64,000 nt of DNA from Methanobacterium sp. UBA353 (GTDB lineage Archaea; Methanobacteriota; Methanobacteria; Methanobacteriales; Methanobacteriaceae): contig DALO01000011.1 of the NCBI GenBank assembly GCA_002496805.1, positions 1-64,000 on the forward strand, given 5' to 3'. Each line of letters begins with the position of its first letter. The first letter of the stretch is position 1. Of this stretch, positions 24,477 through 32,650 are shown one piece after another. Under the pieces are notes generated by a model. That model was not told the DNA's origin and did no database searches. It worked only from the letters and a program-made list of their open reading frames with translations. Position numbers and translations under genes: made by a program.

Positions 24477-25985
24477 GTGAAAGAAGAAAAATTCACATCA
24501 AATAAGGGACATCCAGTTTCAAATGACCAGGCATCCATAACCACTGGTGATGGATCAAGCTACACTTTGCTTCAAGATGTGCACTTGGTAGAAAAATTAG
24601 CACATTTTGACAGGGAAAGAATACCAGAACGGGTGGTGCACGCTAAAGGTGCTGGAGCCTACGGATATTTTGAAGTGACTAACGATCTTTCAAAGTATAC
24701 TAGGGCCAAATTTTTATCAGAAGTTGGTAAAAAAACCGATGTATTTGTAAGATTTTCCACTGTAGGTGGAGAACGTGGTTCAGCAGATACTGCACGTGAC
24801 CCACGTGGGTTTGCAGTTAAATTTTATACTGAAGAGGGAAACTATGACTTGGTGGGAAATAACACTCCCATATTCTTTGTTAGAGATGCCATAAAATTCC
24901 CTGACTTTATACACACACAGAAAAGAAATCCGCAAACAAACCTACCAGATGCCAACATGTTCTGGGACTTCCTCTCATTAACACCGGAATCAGTACATCA
25001 AGTAACTATTTTATTCTCAGATAGAGGAACACCCTACTCCTTCCGACACATGGATGGGTTTTCCAGCCACACATTCATGTGGTACAATGAAGATGGTGAA
25101 TATGTATGGGTTAAAGTTCATTTCAAGACAGTTTTAGGAAACAAAACATTCACTAATGACGAAGCAGTGAAAATGGGGGGAGAAAACCCGAACCACGCAA
25201 CTGAAGACCTTTACGATGCCATAGGATCTGAAGATTATCCTGAATGGAATGTTTACGTTCAGATCATGACTCCTGAAGAAGCCAAGGATTACCAGTTTGA
25301 TCCTTTTGACATCACCAAAGTATGGTTCCACAGTGATTACCCTCTTATCCCATTGGGTAAAATGGTTTTAAACCGTGCTCCAGACAATTTCTTTGCTGAA
25401 GTAGAACAAGCTGCCTTTGCACCATCAAACTTCGTTCCAGGAATAGGCCCTTCACCTGATCGTCTCCTTCAAGGAAGGTTATTCTCTTATGAAGACACCC
25501 AACGCCATAGATTAGGTGCGAACTTCCACCAGATACCAGTTAACAAGCCTAAAAATGCTAAAGCATCCCATTACCAACGTGACGGCCCAATGAATGTGGA
25601 TGATAATGGAGGCCCTGGACCTAACTACTACCCTAACACCATGAACGGTCCTGAACCAGACATATCTTTTGCACCTCCTGCCATTGAAGTTCAAGCTGTC
25701 ATTGACAGACACACCCGACCCACTGAAGATGTTGATTTTGTGCAAGCCGGTGAACTCTACAGGAGAGTCATGGACGATGAGGCTAAAACAAACCTCATTT
25801 CTAACATAGCCGGTCATTTGTGTGATGCCCAAGAAAACATCCAATATCGTCAAGTAGCATTATTCTACAAGTGTGATGTGGAGTATGGAACCCGCTTGGC
25901 AGAAAATTTGAAACTTGATACGGGCCGGGTTAAAGAATTAGCTTCCATGAGCCAGGAAGATAGAGTGGAGGCAACAAAAAATTGA
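24477..25985 (+). CDS. katA: Monofunctional haem catalase
   Basis: 502 residues from GTG 24477, typical of small-subunit catalases. It splits hydrogen peroxide to water and oxygen. Active-site residues are all present: distal His (PERVVHAKGAGAYG, about H55), Asn (VGNNTPIFFVRD, about N128) and proximal Tyr ligand (RLFSYEDTQRHRLG, about Y338). GTG 24477 is chosen because AGGGGT lies 8 bases upstream and the expected transcription start is near 24456; the TTG at 24444 would lie upstream of that. Most methanogens make no haem, and some depend on external haem for catalase, so the enzyme may need a scavenged cofactor. Possibly acquired laterally from bacteria. Confidence 0.95.
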   Translation: MKEEKFTSNKGHPVSNDQASITTGDGSSYTLLQDVHLVEKLAHFDRERIPERVVHAKGAGAYGYFEVTNDLSKYTRAKFLSEVGKKTDVFVRFSTVGGERGSADTARDPRGFAVKFYTEEGNYDLVGNNTPIFFVRDAIKFPDFIHTQKRNPQTNLPDANMFWDFLSLTPESVHQVTILFSDRGTPYSFRHMDGFSSHTFMWYNEDGEYVWVKVHFKTVLGNKTFTNDEAVKMGGENPNHATEDLYDAIGSEDYPEWNVYVQIMTPEEAKDYQFDPFDITKVWFHSDYPLIPLGKMVLNRAPDNFFAEVEQAAFAPSNFVPGIGPSPDRLLQGRLFSYEDTQRHRLGANFHQIPVNKPKNAKASHYQRDGPMNVDDNGGPGPNYYPNTMNGPEPDISFAPPAIEVQAVIDRHTRPTEDVDFVQAGELYRRVMDDEAKTNLISNIAGHLCDAQENIQYRQVALFYKCDVEYGTRLAENLKLDTGRVKELASMSQEDRVEATKN

Positions 25986-26021
25986 ATAGGGAGAAATAAG
26001 AACTTCAATAGGAAGTTTTAT

Positions 26022-26048
26022 TTCCCTAATTTATTGTAAATTAGGGAA
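26022..26048 (+). terminator. Strong hairpin after katA
   Basis: TTCCCTAATTT (26022-26032) and AAATTAGGGAA (26038-26048) are exact inverted copies separated by ATTGT, an 11-bp stem with a 5-base loop. No T-run follows, so it is not a typical intrinsic terminator. An imperfect echo, CCCAAATTTATTGTGAAA, follows a few bases on. It may be an RNA-stabilising or processing element at the katA 3-prime end, or an operator for the next gene. Confidence 0.5.
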
Positions 26049-26111
26049 TCCAGTCTCCCAAATTTATTGTGAAAGACTATCAGCAGAAAGTGCTTGGAGG
26101 AGTTTTTTAAC

Positions 26112-26672
26112 ATGAAAAAACCTAAAGTTGCCTGGGCAATCACTGGTGCTGGTGATAAAATACTTGAAACCCTGAAATTCATGCTGGAAATACAAAAAAA
26201 TTATGGGGACCGTGTGGATATCGAAGTTTTTATCTCAAAATCTGGAGATCAAGTGGTAAAATATTATGGGATATCCAGTGACATTGAAACCAATTTTGAT
26301 AAGGTTTGGGTAGAAATAAATGCTAATGCAACATTTTTAGCAGGCAATATTCAGTTAGGTAAATATGAGTGTATGTTGATTGCTCCAGCCACCTCTAACA
26401 CAGTAGCAAAAATTGCTATGCGGATGGGGGATACTTTAATTTCCAATGCAGCCATAATGGGTCAAAAAGCTGATGTTCCTATGTATATATTGCCTTCGGA
26501 TGTTGAAGAAGGAGTTACTATTACCCAACTGCCTGATGGTAAGGATCTGAAGATAACCATCCGAAAGGAAGATGTGGAGCATGTGGAAAAATTAGCCAAA
26601 ATGTATGAAACTTACATCATTAAAGAACCAAAAGAACTGGTGGGCGTGTTTGAGAAACATTTCCCTAAATAA
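26112..26672 (+). CDS. afpA: Archaeoflavoprotein AfpA (flavin reductase-like)
   Basis: 186 residues from ATG 26112; GGAGGAG lies 10 bases upstream, and the TTG at 26094 overlaps this ribosome-binding site. A flavoprotein of the Dfp/UbiX-like fold: VAWAITGAGDKILETLKFML near the N-terminus, ECMLIAPATSNTVAKIAMRMGDTLISNAAIMGQ in the middle. AfpA is an FMN protein that accepts electrons from ferredoxin in Archaeoglobus; related DmrX/DmrB proteins reduce dihydromethanopterin. Placement after katA suggests a redox defence or repair role, an inference. Confidence 0.8.
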   Translation: MKKPKVAWAITGAGDKILETLKFMLEIQKNYGDRVDIEVFISKSGDQVVKYYGISSDIETNFDKVWVEINANATFLAGNIQLGKYECMLIAPATSNTVAKIAMRMGDTLISNAAIMGQKADVPMYILPSDVEEGVTITQLPDGKDLKITIRKEDVEHVEKLAKMYETYIIKEPKELVGVFEKHFPK

Positions 26673-26699
26673 GTCAAAATAACTGAATTTGGTGTTGTT

Positions 26700-27065
26700 A
26701 TGGAGCCAAAACGTTTATTTTTATTCAGTTTAGGCACAATATGCTTGGGGATAGGTGCCGTGGGGGTTGTTTTACCAGTTTTACCAACCACTCCTCTGGT
26801 ATTAGCTTCAGTGTTCTGTTTTGCTAAAAGTTCAAAAAAAGCTGAAAAATTTATTTCAAATAACCGATACTTTGGAAGTTACATTAAAAATTATCAAAAC
26901 AAACAAGGCGTACCATTAGATGTAAAGCTTCAAAGTATTATTTTTTTATGGGTGGTGTTAATCAGCTCCATGGTCATTTTCCATGAAAATTTTCTCTATT
27001 TATTGCTAAGTACAGTGGGAATAGGAGTAACTTTACATATTCTTTCATTTAAAACTCTAAAATAG
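26700..27065 (+). CDS. DUF454 (YbaN-like) inner membrane protein
   Basis: 121 residues with the family signature VVLPVLPTTPLVLASVFCFAKSSKK and the FISNNRYFGSYIKNYQNKQGVPLDVK loop. Two hydrophobic spans lie near the N-terminus and two near the C-terminus (IIFLWVVLISSMVIFHENFL; LLLSTVGIGVTLHIL). Function of the family is not established. 27 bases after afpA with GGTGTTGTT as ribosome-binding site, so possibly co-transcribed. Confidence 0.85.
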   Translation: MEPKRLFLFSLGTICLGIGAVGVVLPVLPTTPLVLASVFCFAKSSKKAEKFISNNRYFGSYIKNYQNKQGVPLDVKLQSIIFLWVVLISSMVIFHENFLYLLLSTVGIGVTLHILSFKTLK

Positions 27066-27103
27066 TTCTTTAATACCATATATTATGGTTCCAAACTTTT
27101 AAT

Positions 27104-29062
27104 TTACAAGTCAGATTTCTCGAAACGTGATAGTTGGTCTTTTTCACCACTCACAATTAATAGATCTTCTTCTTTTACTTTAAAACTAGAACTAATTTTT
27201 TTAAAGGTTTTATGTTCTCGCAAAACTGCTACTATTTTAAGATCATAATTTTTTATTAAGTCTCCAATAGTTTTCCCATCAGAATCAGAACTCAATATTG
27301 TAGAACTTATCTCAATATCTTGGCTTTCATCTAACGTGGAAGTGATTAATTCATTGTTTGAAAGAGTTCTGAACAATTCATAGCCATCAGATCGAATTTC
27401 ATGGATAAATTCATGAATTTCCTGATCTGGCAAATCATATTTTTCAAGCACACGGCTGAAAATTTCGATTGAAGTTTCAAATTCTTCAGGCACTATTTCA
27501 TCAGCGCCCAGCTGATACAAACTCTCCATATCCCTGATATATCGTGTTCTGACGATAATGTAGATATTGGGGTTTATTTTTTTGGCAATGTCAAGAATTT
27601 TACGGGTACCAATAGCGTCGGAGATTGCCACGACCATTATCCTCGCATTTTCAATGTTAACATTTTTCAGAACAGTCCCATGGGCAGCATCACCATAATG
27701 AATTGATTCTCCATGAGATTTTTCATTCCGGACAATTTCTGGATTTATTTCAACAACAACATAGGGGATCTCTGCTTTTGAAGCGGCTTTAGCCATGTTC
27801 TTTCCATTAACCCCAAAACCAACAATTATCAAATGATCATTAAAAACTTCTTCTTTGGGAGTAGTAAAAGGATAAAATCCTTTTTTAATTCGGGGCGGTA
27901 ATGGTAACCTATCGGAAAAATGGGATATTCGTGGGGCAACAGCCAATATAAAGGGAGTGATAGACATTGTGGCCACAGAAACGGCCAAGAAAATCTGGAA
28001 AAACTCTTCATTAATAAGCCCTAATTTCATTCCTTTTGCAGATAAAATAAAGGAAAATTCTCCTATCTGGCACAATATTAAACCAACCAGAATCATGACT
28101 CGGAACGATAGTCCCAGAATTCCTGCTGTTAAACCGGCAATTAATGACTTTAATATTATGACAGCAAGCGATAAAATGATTATTAAGAGAAGATTTTCCA
28201 TAATAAAACCGATATTTAACAACATTCCAATTGACACAAAGAAAAAACTCATGAAAATATCTGCAAATGGTAAAACATTTCCTAGAGCCTGGTTACTATA
28301 ATCGGTGTTAGATATTATTAATCCTGCTAAAAAAGCTCCTAATGCCGTTGATAAACCTATGCTTGAAGTCATCCAAGTAACTCCAAAACATATTAGAATT
28401 ATGGTAAGTATAAACAATTCACGACTCTTAAATCTAGCTATATAATGTATAAGTATTGGAACAATCCATTTAGCACTGATTAGAGTGAATGCAATTAAAC
28501 CAATCCCTTTAGCCAGTAATAATGGTAGATTGTTAAAAGTCCCATTATCTACACCAGCTAGCATAGGTATGAAAAGAATAACTAAAACTACTGCAATATC
28601 TTGAAAGATTAAAATTCCCAGTGATATTTGTCCATGTATACTATACATCTGATTCTTTTCTTGAAGAATTCTTAATACTACAGCAGTACTACTGAAAGAA
28701 ACTAAAAGTCCGATAAAAATAGATTCAGAAGTACTAAGGCCTAAATTTGAACAAATAATGTAAGTTGCTAATAATGTCAATGTAAGCTGTAGCGAACCAC
28801 CAATAATTACATATCTTTTTATTTGTGAAAATTTTTCCAAGGAAAATTCAATTCCAATAGTAAAAAGTAGAAATATCACTCCTATTTCAGCCAAAAAATT
28901 TACTTCATCAATGGGTACAAGTCCTAAACCATGAGGACCTGCCAATAATCCTGTGATGAAAAAGGCTAATATTGCCGGAATTCTTAATTTACGAAATAAC
29001 AAGATTGAAATCACTGATAAACCAATAATTATGACGACTTCTCTTAATAAAGAAATTTCCAT
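27104..29062 (-). CDS. Kef-type monovalent cation:proton antiporter (CPA2) with TrkA domains
   Basis: 652 residues from ATG 29062 (GAGGAG lies 8 bases upstream). Residues 1 to about 380 form a 12-helix CPA2 exchanger domain (ITGLLAGPHGLGLVP; LLVSFSSTAVVLRIL; SIGLSTALGAFLAGLIIS). Then a TrkA-N/RCK domain binds a nucleotide (LIIVGFGVNGKNMAKAASKAEIPYVVVEIN; GDAAHGTVLKNVNIENARI), and a TrkA-C domain (about 570-652) gates it. It should exchange potassium or sodium for protons across the membrane. Converges with the DUF454 gene; alone on its strand. Confidence 0.93.
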   Translation of the reverse strand: MEISLLREVVIIIGLSVISILLFRKLRIPAILAFFITGLLAGPHGLGLVPIDEVNFLAEIGVIFLLFTIGIEFSLEKFSQIKRYVIIGGSLQLTLTLLATYIICSNLGLSTSESIFIGLLVSFSSTAVVLRILQEKNQMYSIHGQISLGILIFQDIAVVLVILFIPMLAGVDNGTFNNLPLLLAKGIGLIAFTLISAKWIVPILIHYIARFKSRELFILTIILICFGVTWMTSSIGLSTALGAFLAGLIISNTDYSNQALGNVLPFADIFMSFFFVSIGMLLNIGFIMENLLLIIILSLAVIILKSLIAGLTAGILGLSFRVMILVGLILCQIGEFSFILSAKGMKLGLINEEFFQIFLAVSVATMSITPFILAVAPRISHFSDRLPLPPRIKKGFYPFTTPKEEVFNDHLIIVGFGVNGKNMAKAASKAEIPYVVVEINPEIVRNEKSHGESIHYGDAAHGTVLKNVNIENARIMVVAISDAIGTRKILDIAKKINPNIYIIVRTRYIRDMESLYQLGADEIVPEEFETSIEIFSRVLEKYDLPDQEIHEFIHEIRSDGYELFRTLSNNELITSTLDESQDIEISSTILSSDSDGKTIGDLIKNYDLKIVAVLREHKTFKKISSSFKVKEEDLLIVSGEKDQLSRFEKSDL

Positions 29063-29211
29063 TAAATTCACTCCTCAAACAGAGATTTAAAAAAATATGG
29101 CATATAATAATATTGATTTTTATCTAATACGAAGTAAATAAATTTCTTCTTTTGATTTTTTTTGGGTGATTAAATTAGAATAAGAAAAAGATTTAAATAT
29201 TATTATATTAT

Positions 29212-29223
29212 TAGAATATTCTA
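29212..29223. promoter_or_regulatory. Palindrome abutting the padR start codon
   Basis: TAGAATATTCTA is an exact 12-base palindrome whose last base is the A of the padR ATG. TAGAATAT recurs at 29228-29235, inside codons 2-5. A TATA-like ATTTAAATATTATTATATTA lies just upstream, and no ribosome-binding site is present, so the transcript is probably leaderless. A PadR dimer bound here would shut off its own gene. Confidence 0.5.
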
Positions 29224-29771
29224 TGTCTAGAATATCAGACTTGGAGACAGCCATACTTGGCCTATTATATGAGGAATCTCAGTACGGTTACCAGTTGGAA
29301 AAGACTATAGAGGGGTGGGGGATGCGTAACTGGACCCAAATAGGGTTTTCATCCATCTATTATGTCCTAAAAAAGTTGGAAAAGAAGGATTTAGTCAAAT
29401 CAAAGATAGAAAAGGTTGAAGGTAAACCCTCCCGTAAAGTGTTTACCATCACTGATCTGGGAAGGAAGACCATGAAAGAAAAAATTAGCAGTCTTCTCTC
29501 ATGGAATACAAAGTTAATCAACCCCTTCGATCTTGGATTGGCTTATCTTAACTATCTAGAGCCACAGAAAGTAATTGAATGTCTTGAAAACTACATAAAA
29601 TCAGCTCAAGGTAGGATAAAATTTCTGGAAAGCTCGGTGAAAATGCAAAAAGAATTAAATGCACCGTACTATGTAGTTGCACTTTTCAGCAGGCCATTAG
29701 AAAGTCTGAAAACAGAGACCGAATGGGTAAAAGAATTTATTGAAGAAATTAAAAGGGAAGAAAATCTCTAA
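29223..29771 (+). CDS. PadR-family transcriptional regulator
   Basis: 182 residues. Winged-helix N-terminus of PadR type: SDLETAILGLLYEESQYGYQLEKTI, then IGFSSIYYVLKKLEKKDLVKS and KPSRKVFTITDLGRKTMKEKI. The C-terminal helical half (SLLSWNTKLINPFDLGLAYL onward) is the usual dimerisation/ligand domain of the longer PadR class. It precedes, by 50 bases, a gene for a stand-alone effector-binding domain, suggesting a shared small-molecule response. The palindrome at its start suggests autoregulation. Confidence 0.92.
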   Translation: MSRISDLETAILGLLYEESQYGYQLEKTIEGWGMRNWTQIGFSSIYYVLKKLEKKDLVKSKIEKVEGKPSRKVFTITDLGRKTMKEKISSLLSWNTKLINPFDLGLAYLNYLEPQKVIECLENYIKSAQGRIKFLESSVKMQKELNAPYYVVALFSRPLESLKTETEWVKEFIEEIKREENL

Positions 29772-29821
29772 AAGAAGATTTTAGGGATACCAATACTCAA
29801 TTTTTTCGGAGTTGTGTGAAA

Positions 29822-30280
29822 ATGGAAGTTGTTGCAAAGAAAATTGGAAAAAGACAAGTAGCTTACATAAAGTATAAGGGATCCTATGAAGAAGTCCCAG
29901 TACTCATGGGAGAAGTTGTGGGATTTATAATGGCCAAAGGCTTGCAAGTAATGGGCCCTCCATTTGGTGTTTACTTCAACAGCCCCCATGAAGTCCCAGT
30001 AGAAGAGCTCAGGTATGAAATTGCAATCCCTTTTACAGGGGAAGCAGAAGAAGAAGGAAGAGTTAAGATCAAAACAATCCCAGAACAACTAGTTTTATCA
30101 ACAGTATATAAAGGCCCTTACAGTGAATGTGGAGCAGTAATAAAAGCACTGGCACAACACGCTTCTCAAAACGATTATGAAATCATAGGGTCTCCCATGG
30201 AAACATACATCTCAGATCCCAATGAAACTCCAGAAAAAGACCTTTTAACTGAGATGTGCTTTCCAGTGATGAAAAAATAG
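29822..30280 (+). CDS. GyrI-like / AraC effector-binding domain protein
   Basis: 152 residues from ATG 29822. The whole protein is a stand-alone SOUL-like small-molecule binding domain as in GyrI and the C-termini of MerR/AraC regulators. VAYIKYKGSYEEVPVLMGEV and VLSTVYKGPYSECGAVIKAL mark the two internal repeats, with PFGVYFNSPHEVPVEELRYEIAIPF between. The C-terminal NETPEKDLLTEMCFPV closes the fold. It probably binds and sequesters a ligand or works with the preceding PadR protein. A GTGTGA ribosome-binding site precedes the ATG. Confidence 0.85.
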   Translation: MEVVAKKIGKRQVAYIKYKGSYEEVPVLMGEVVGFIMAKGLQVMGPPFGVYFNSPHEVPVEELRYEIAIPFTGEAEEEGRVKIKTIPEQLVLSTVYKGPYSECGAVIKALAQHASQNDYEIIGSPMETYISDPNETPEKDLLTEMCFPVMKK

Positions 30281-30328
30281 TCCAAATTTTCATTTTTTCT
30301 CAAAATAATGGTAATTGGAGGTTTTTAA

Positions 30329-30575
30329 ATGAACAAATATATGAAGATAACTATCTTTGGATTTGTAGTATGGTTGATTCCATTTGTAATCTCATTTTTG
30401 ATTTTCCCAATTAAAGATACAATGAAACCATCTATTTTGAGTCAATAAATACCTTTAATCATTACAATTGTCGTGATAATTTTATCTTTTTATCATATTA
30501 AAAACTTCCATGTAACTTCTGTTAGAGAATGTATTCTAATGGGTAGTACATGGTTTATTTATTAGCGTAACTATT
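30329..30575 (+). pseudogene. Broken small membrane protein gene
   Basis: A good ribosome-binding site (GGAGG at 30317-30321) precedes ATG 30329. The frame encodes 39 residues with one clear membrane span (FGFVVWLIPFVISFLIFPI) and stops at TAA 30446-30448. In the same frame immediately after the stop a second hydrophobic segment continues (IPLIITIVVIILSFYHIKNF) and then VTSVRECILMGSTWFI. A stop ends this frame shortly afterwards, and ISVTID resumes in a shifted frame. This is the pattern of a three- or four-span membrane protein inactivated by a nonsense mutation and truncated. The family resembles small membrane proteins of Methanobacterium, recalled only loosely. Confidence 0.6.
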
Positions 30576-30634
30576 GATTGAGCAATGTTCTTAGAGGAAT
30601 TAATCAACGAAAATTTGTTAAGAGGGGTTTATCT

Positions 30635-31480
30635 ATGATTATTGATGTCCATGTACACCTGCATCCAACAGAAGAAGTTGGAAAAATGGTTGTAGAAATG
30701 ATTAAAGAAAAACATGGTGTGGGTTATTATAGTTATGGCACACCAGACGACTATTTGAAGGATATGAAAGCTGCAAATATTGATAAGGCAGTCATAGTCA
30801 GTTTTGCACCTGATAATCAACTTAAAAACAATAATTTCTGGACTGTAGCCATAACTCGACCTGGGAAAAACCAATCAGCTAAATATCCCATGTTCATACC
30901 TTTTATCTCTGTAAGTCCCAACATGTCTGGCCGGAAACCTGTTGAAGAACTCGAACACAAACTTAAATGGGGGATGCGAGGATTAAAGATCCATCCAGTT
31001 GCACAGGAATTCGCACCAGATGATAAGATGATGTGGTCAGTTTATGAATGGTTGGTTAAACACGATTTACCAATAACCACCCATTCTGGAGTAAACATTG
31101 ATTGTAAATCAGAATTTGGTGAACCAAAAAGATGGATTAATGTTTTAGATAATTTTCCAGATTTAAAATTAATTCTCGCCCATCTTGGTAATGGTTTCTG
31201 GGATCAAACCCTAGAAATTGCAGAAAAATTTCCTAAAGTCATGTTTGACACAGCCATAGCCATTTCTTATATCAATGCACCTACTACACTGGATGATGCC
31301 GAGGCTGTGGACTTAATCCGAACTATAGGTTCTGAAAGGATAATGTTTGGTTCGGACTATCCTTGGGTAAACCCTGCGAAGGATATTGAACGGATCAAAA
31401 GTCTAGATTTAAGTGAAAAGGATAAAAGGTTAATACTTGGTGAAAATGCATTAAAATTTTTAAATTTAAATAAATCTTAA
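30635..31480 (+). CDS. Amidohydrolase-family TIM-barrel protein (COG2159)
   Basis: 281 residues from ATG 30635 (GAGGGG 8 bases upstream; the longer frame from 30578 overlaps the broken upstream gene). Metal-binding residues of the superfamily are visible: IIDVHVHLHP at the N-terminus, GLKIHPVAQEFAP, PITTHSG, LILAHLGNGFWD and FGSDYPWVNP with the catalytic Asp. Related enzymes are decarboxylases or hydrolases; the substrate cannot be inferred. Followed by an AlkD-like gene after 17 bases. Confidence 0.88.
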   Translation: MIIDVHVHLHPTEEVGKMVVEMIKEKHGVGYYSYGTPDDYLKDMKAANIDKAVIVSFAPDNQLKNNNFWTVAITRPGKNQSAKYPMFIPFISVSPNMSGRKPVEELEHKLKWGMRGLKIHPVAQEFAPDDKMMWSVYEWLVKHDLPITTHSGVNIDCKSEFGEPKRWINVLDNFPDLKLILAHLGNGFWDQTLEIAEKFPKVMFDTAIAISYINAPTTLDDAEAVDLIRTIGSERIMFGSDYPWVNPAKDIERIKSLDLSEKDKRLILGENALKFLNLNKS

Positions 31481-31497
31481 ACTTGGTTGGGGGTATT

Positions 31498-32181
31498 ATG
31501 GAATATAAAGAGATTATGCTAGAATTAGAATCATTATCCAATTCTGATGATGTTGAGGGGATGGCCCGTTTTGGGATCAATCCCCAAAAGGTTTTTGGTG
31601 TAAGAATGCCAGAATTACGACGAATAGCAAAAGAGACAGGTGTAGATCATGGTTTAGCCAGCAACTTGTGGCAAGCAGGTTACCAGGAATCCATGATCCT
31701 GGCTTGTATGATTGAAGACCCTAAATCTGTCACTGAAGAACAGATGGATAATTGGGTTCTTAAATTTGATACATGGGCAGTTTGTGACCAGTGTTGTATC
31801 AAATTATTCCATAAGACTCCTTACGCTTATCAAAAAGTATTTGAATGGAGCACACGGGAAGAACAATTCGTAAAAAGAGCTGCATTTACTTTGATGGCTG
31901 TTCTGGCAGTTCATGATAAACTAGCCCCGAATAAGAAATTTGAACAATTTTTCCCAACAATAATCAGAGAATCAACTGATAATCGCATTTACGTTAAAAA
32001 AGCTGTTAATTGGGCTTTAAGACAGATTGGAAAAAGAAACATAAATCTTAATAGAAAATCTGTTAAAGTTTCAAAAGATATGCTAAAAATTGATTCTAAA
32101 ACTGCTCAATGGATTGCAAAGCATGCCTTACAAGAGTTACAAAGCGATCAAGTTCAAAAGTTATTGTCAAACAAAATATAG
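31498..32181 (+). CDS. DNA alkylation repair protein, AlkD-like
   Basis: 227 residues from ATG 31498 (TTGGGGGT just upstream). All-helical HEAT-like repeat protein: MARFGINPQKVFGVRMPELRR, ESMILACMIEDPKSVT, WAVCDQCCIKLF, FVKRAAFTLMAVLAVHDKLA, YVKKAVNWALRQIGKRNINLN. This matches COG4912, which includes AlkD glycosylases that remove N3/N7-alkylated purines, although many archaeal members lack tested activity. It begins 17 bases after the amidohydrolase gene, probably one transcript. Confidence 0.85.
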   Translation: MEYKEIMLELESLSNSDDVEGMARFGINPQKVFGVRMPELRRIAKETGVDHGLASNLWQAGYQESMILACMIEDPKSVTEEQMDNWVLKFDTWAVCDQCCIKLFHKTPYAYQKVFEWSTREEQFVKRAAFTLMAVLAVHDKLAPNKKFEQFFPTIIRESTDNRIYVKKAVNWALRQIGKRNINLNRKSVKVSKDMLKIDSKTAQWIAKHALQELQSDQVQKLLSNKI

Positions 32182-32650
32182 TCACAAAATTTGAAAATAA
32201 AATAAAATTTTTTTTTATCTCAAGTCTTAATCACCCCTCCTCTAAAAATAGTATCCACATACATTCAAAACTGGTTTTAAATTTTTTTTATCCATTTTTT
32301 TTAAAGGTATTTTTCATAGATGGGGATGATATGATCATAAAAAACCAGATATTAACTGTTTAATCCATTTAATCTAGTATAATGCCAATAAACTTATTTT
32401 TTTTGCTTAGAATTTATTATTTAAAAAATAAATCTTAAAAGGATCACGCGGAGGGGGAACATCGCTTCACTATTTTTTCACTGGATCGTTTATAACTATA
32501 TAGGCAATAACAAAGATAGCCAGAACAATTAAAACAATTTTATTCACGTTATCACATCCTTTAATTAATTAATAAAAAGTTATTTTCAAGTTTTAATTAT
32601 CTAAAAACGAATAATAGAAAGCTAAAAAAAATGGGTATTGATTTTAAAAG
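32182..32650. other. Mostly non-coding gap with one possible microprotein
   Basis: 470 bases between converging genes. Very AT-rich with T-runs at 32208-32216 and 32396-32401 that could terminate the alkD-like transcript. The only protein-like content is the 25-codon frame at 32470-32547. No tRNA, repeat array or longer open frame seen. Confidence 0.6.
32470..32547 (-). CDS. Possible 25-aa membrane microprotein
   Basis: GTG start at 32547 preceded by AAGGATGTGATAAC, similar to the leader of the small protein at 3593. The 25 residues are almost all one hydrophobic helix (KIVLIVLAIFVIAYIVI) with a short NDPVKK tail. Too short for confidence; plausible as a small membrane peptide. Confidence 0.3.
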   Translation of the reverse strand: MNKIVLIVLAIFVIAYIVINDPVKK

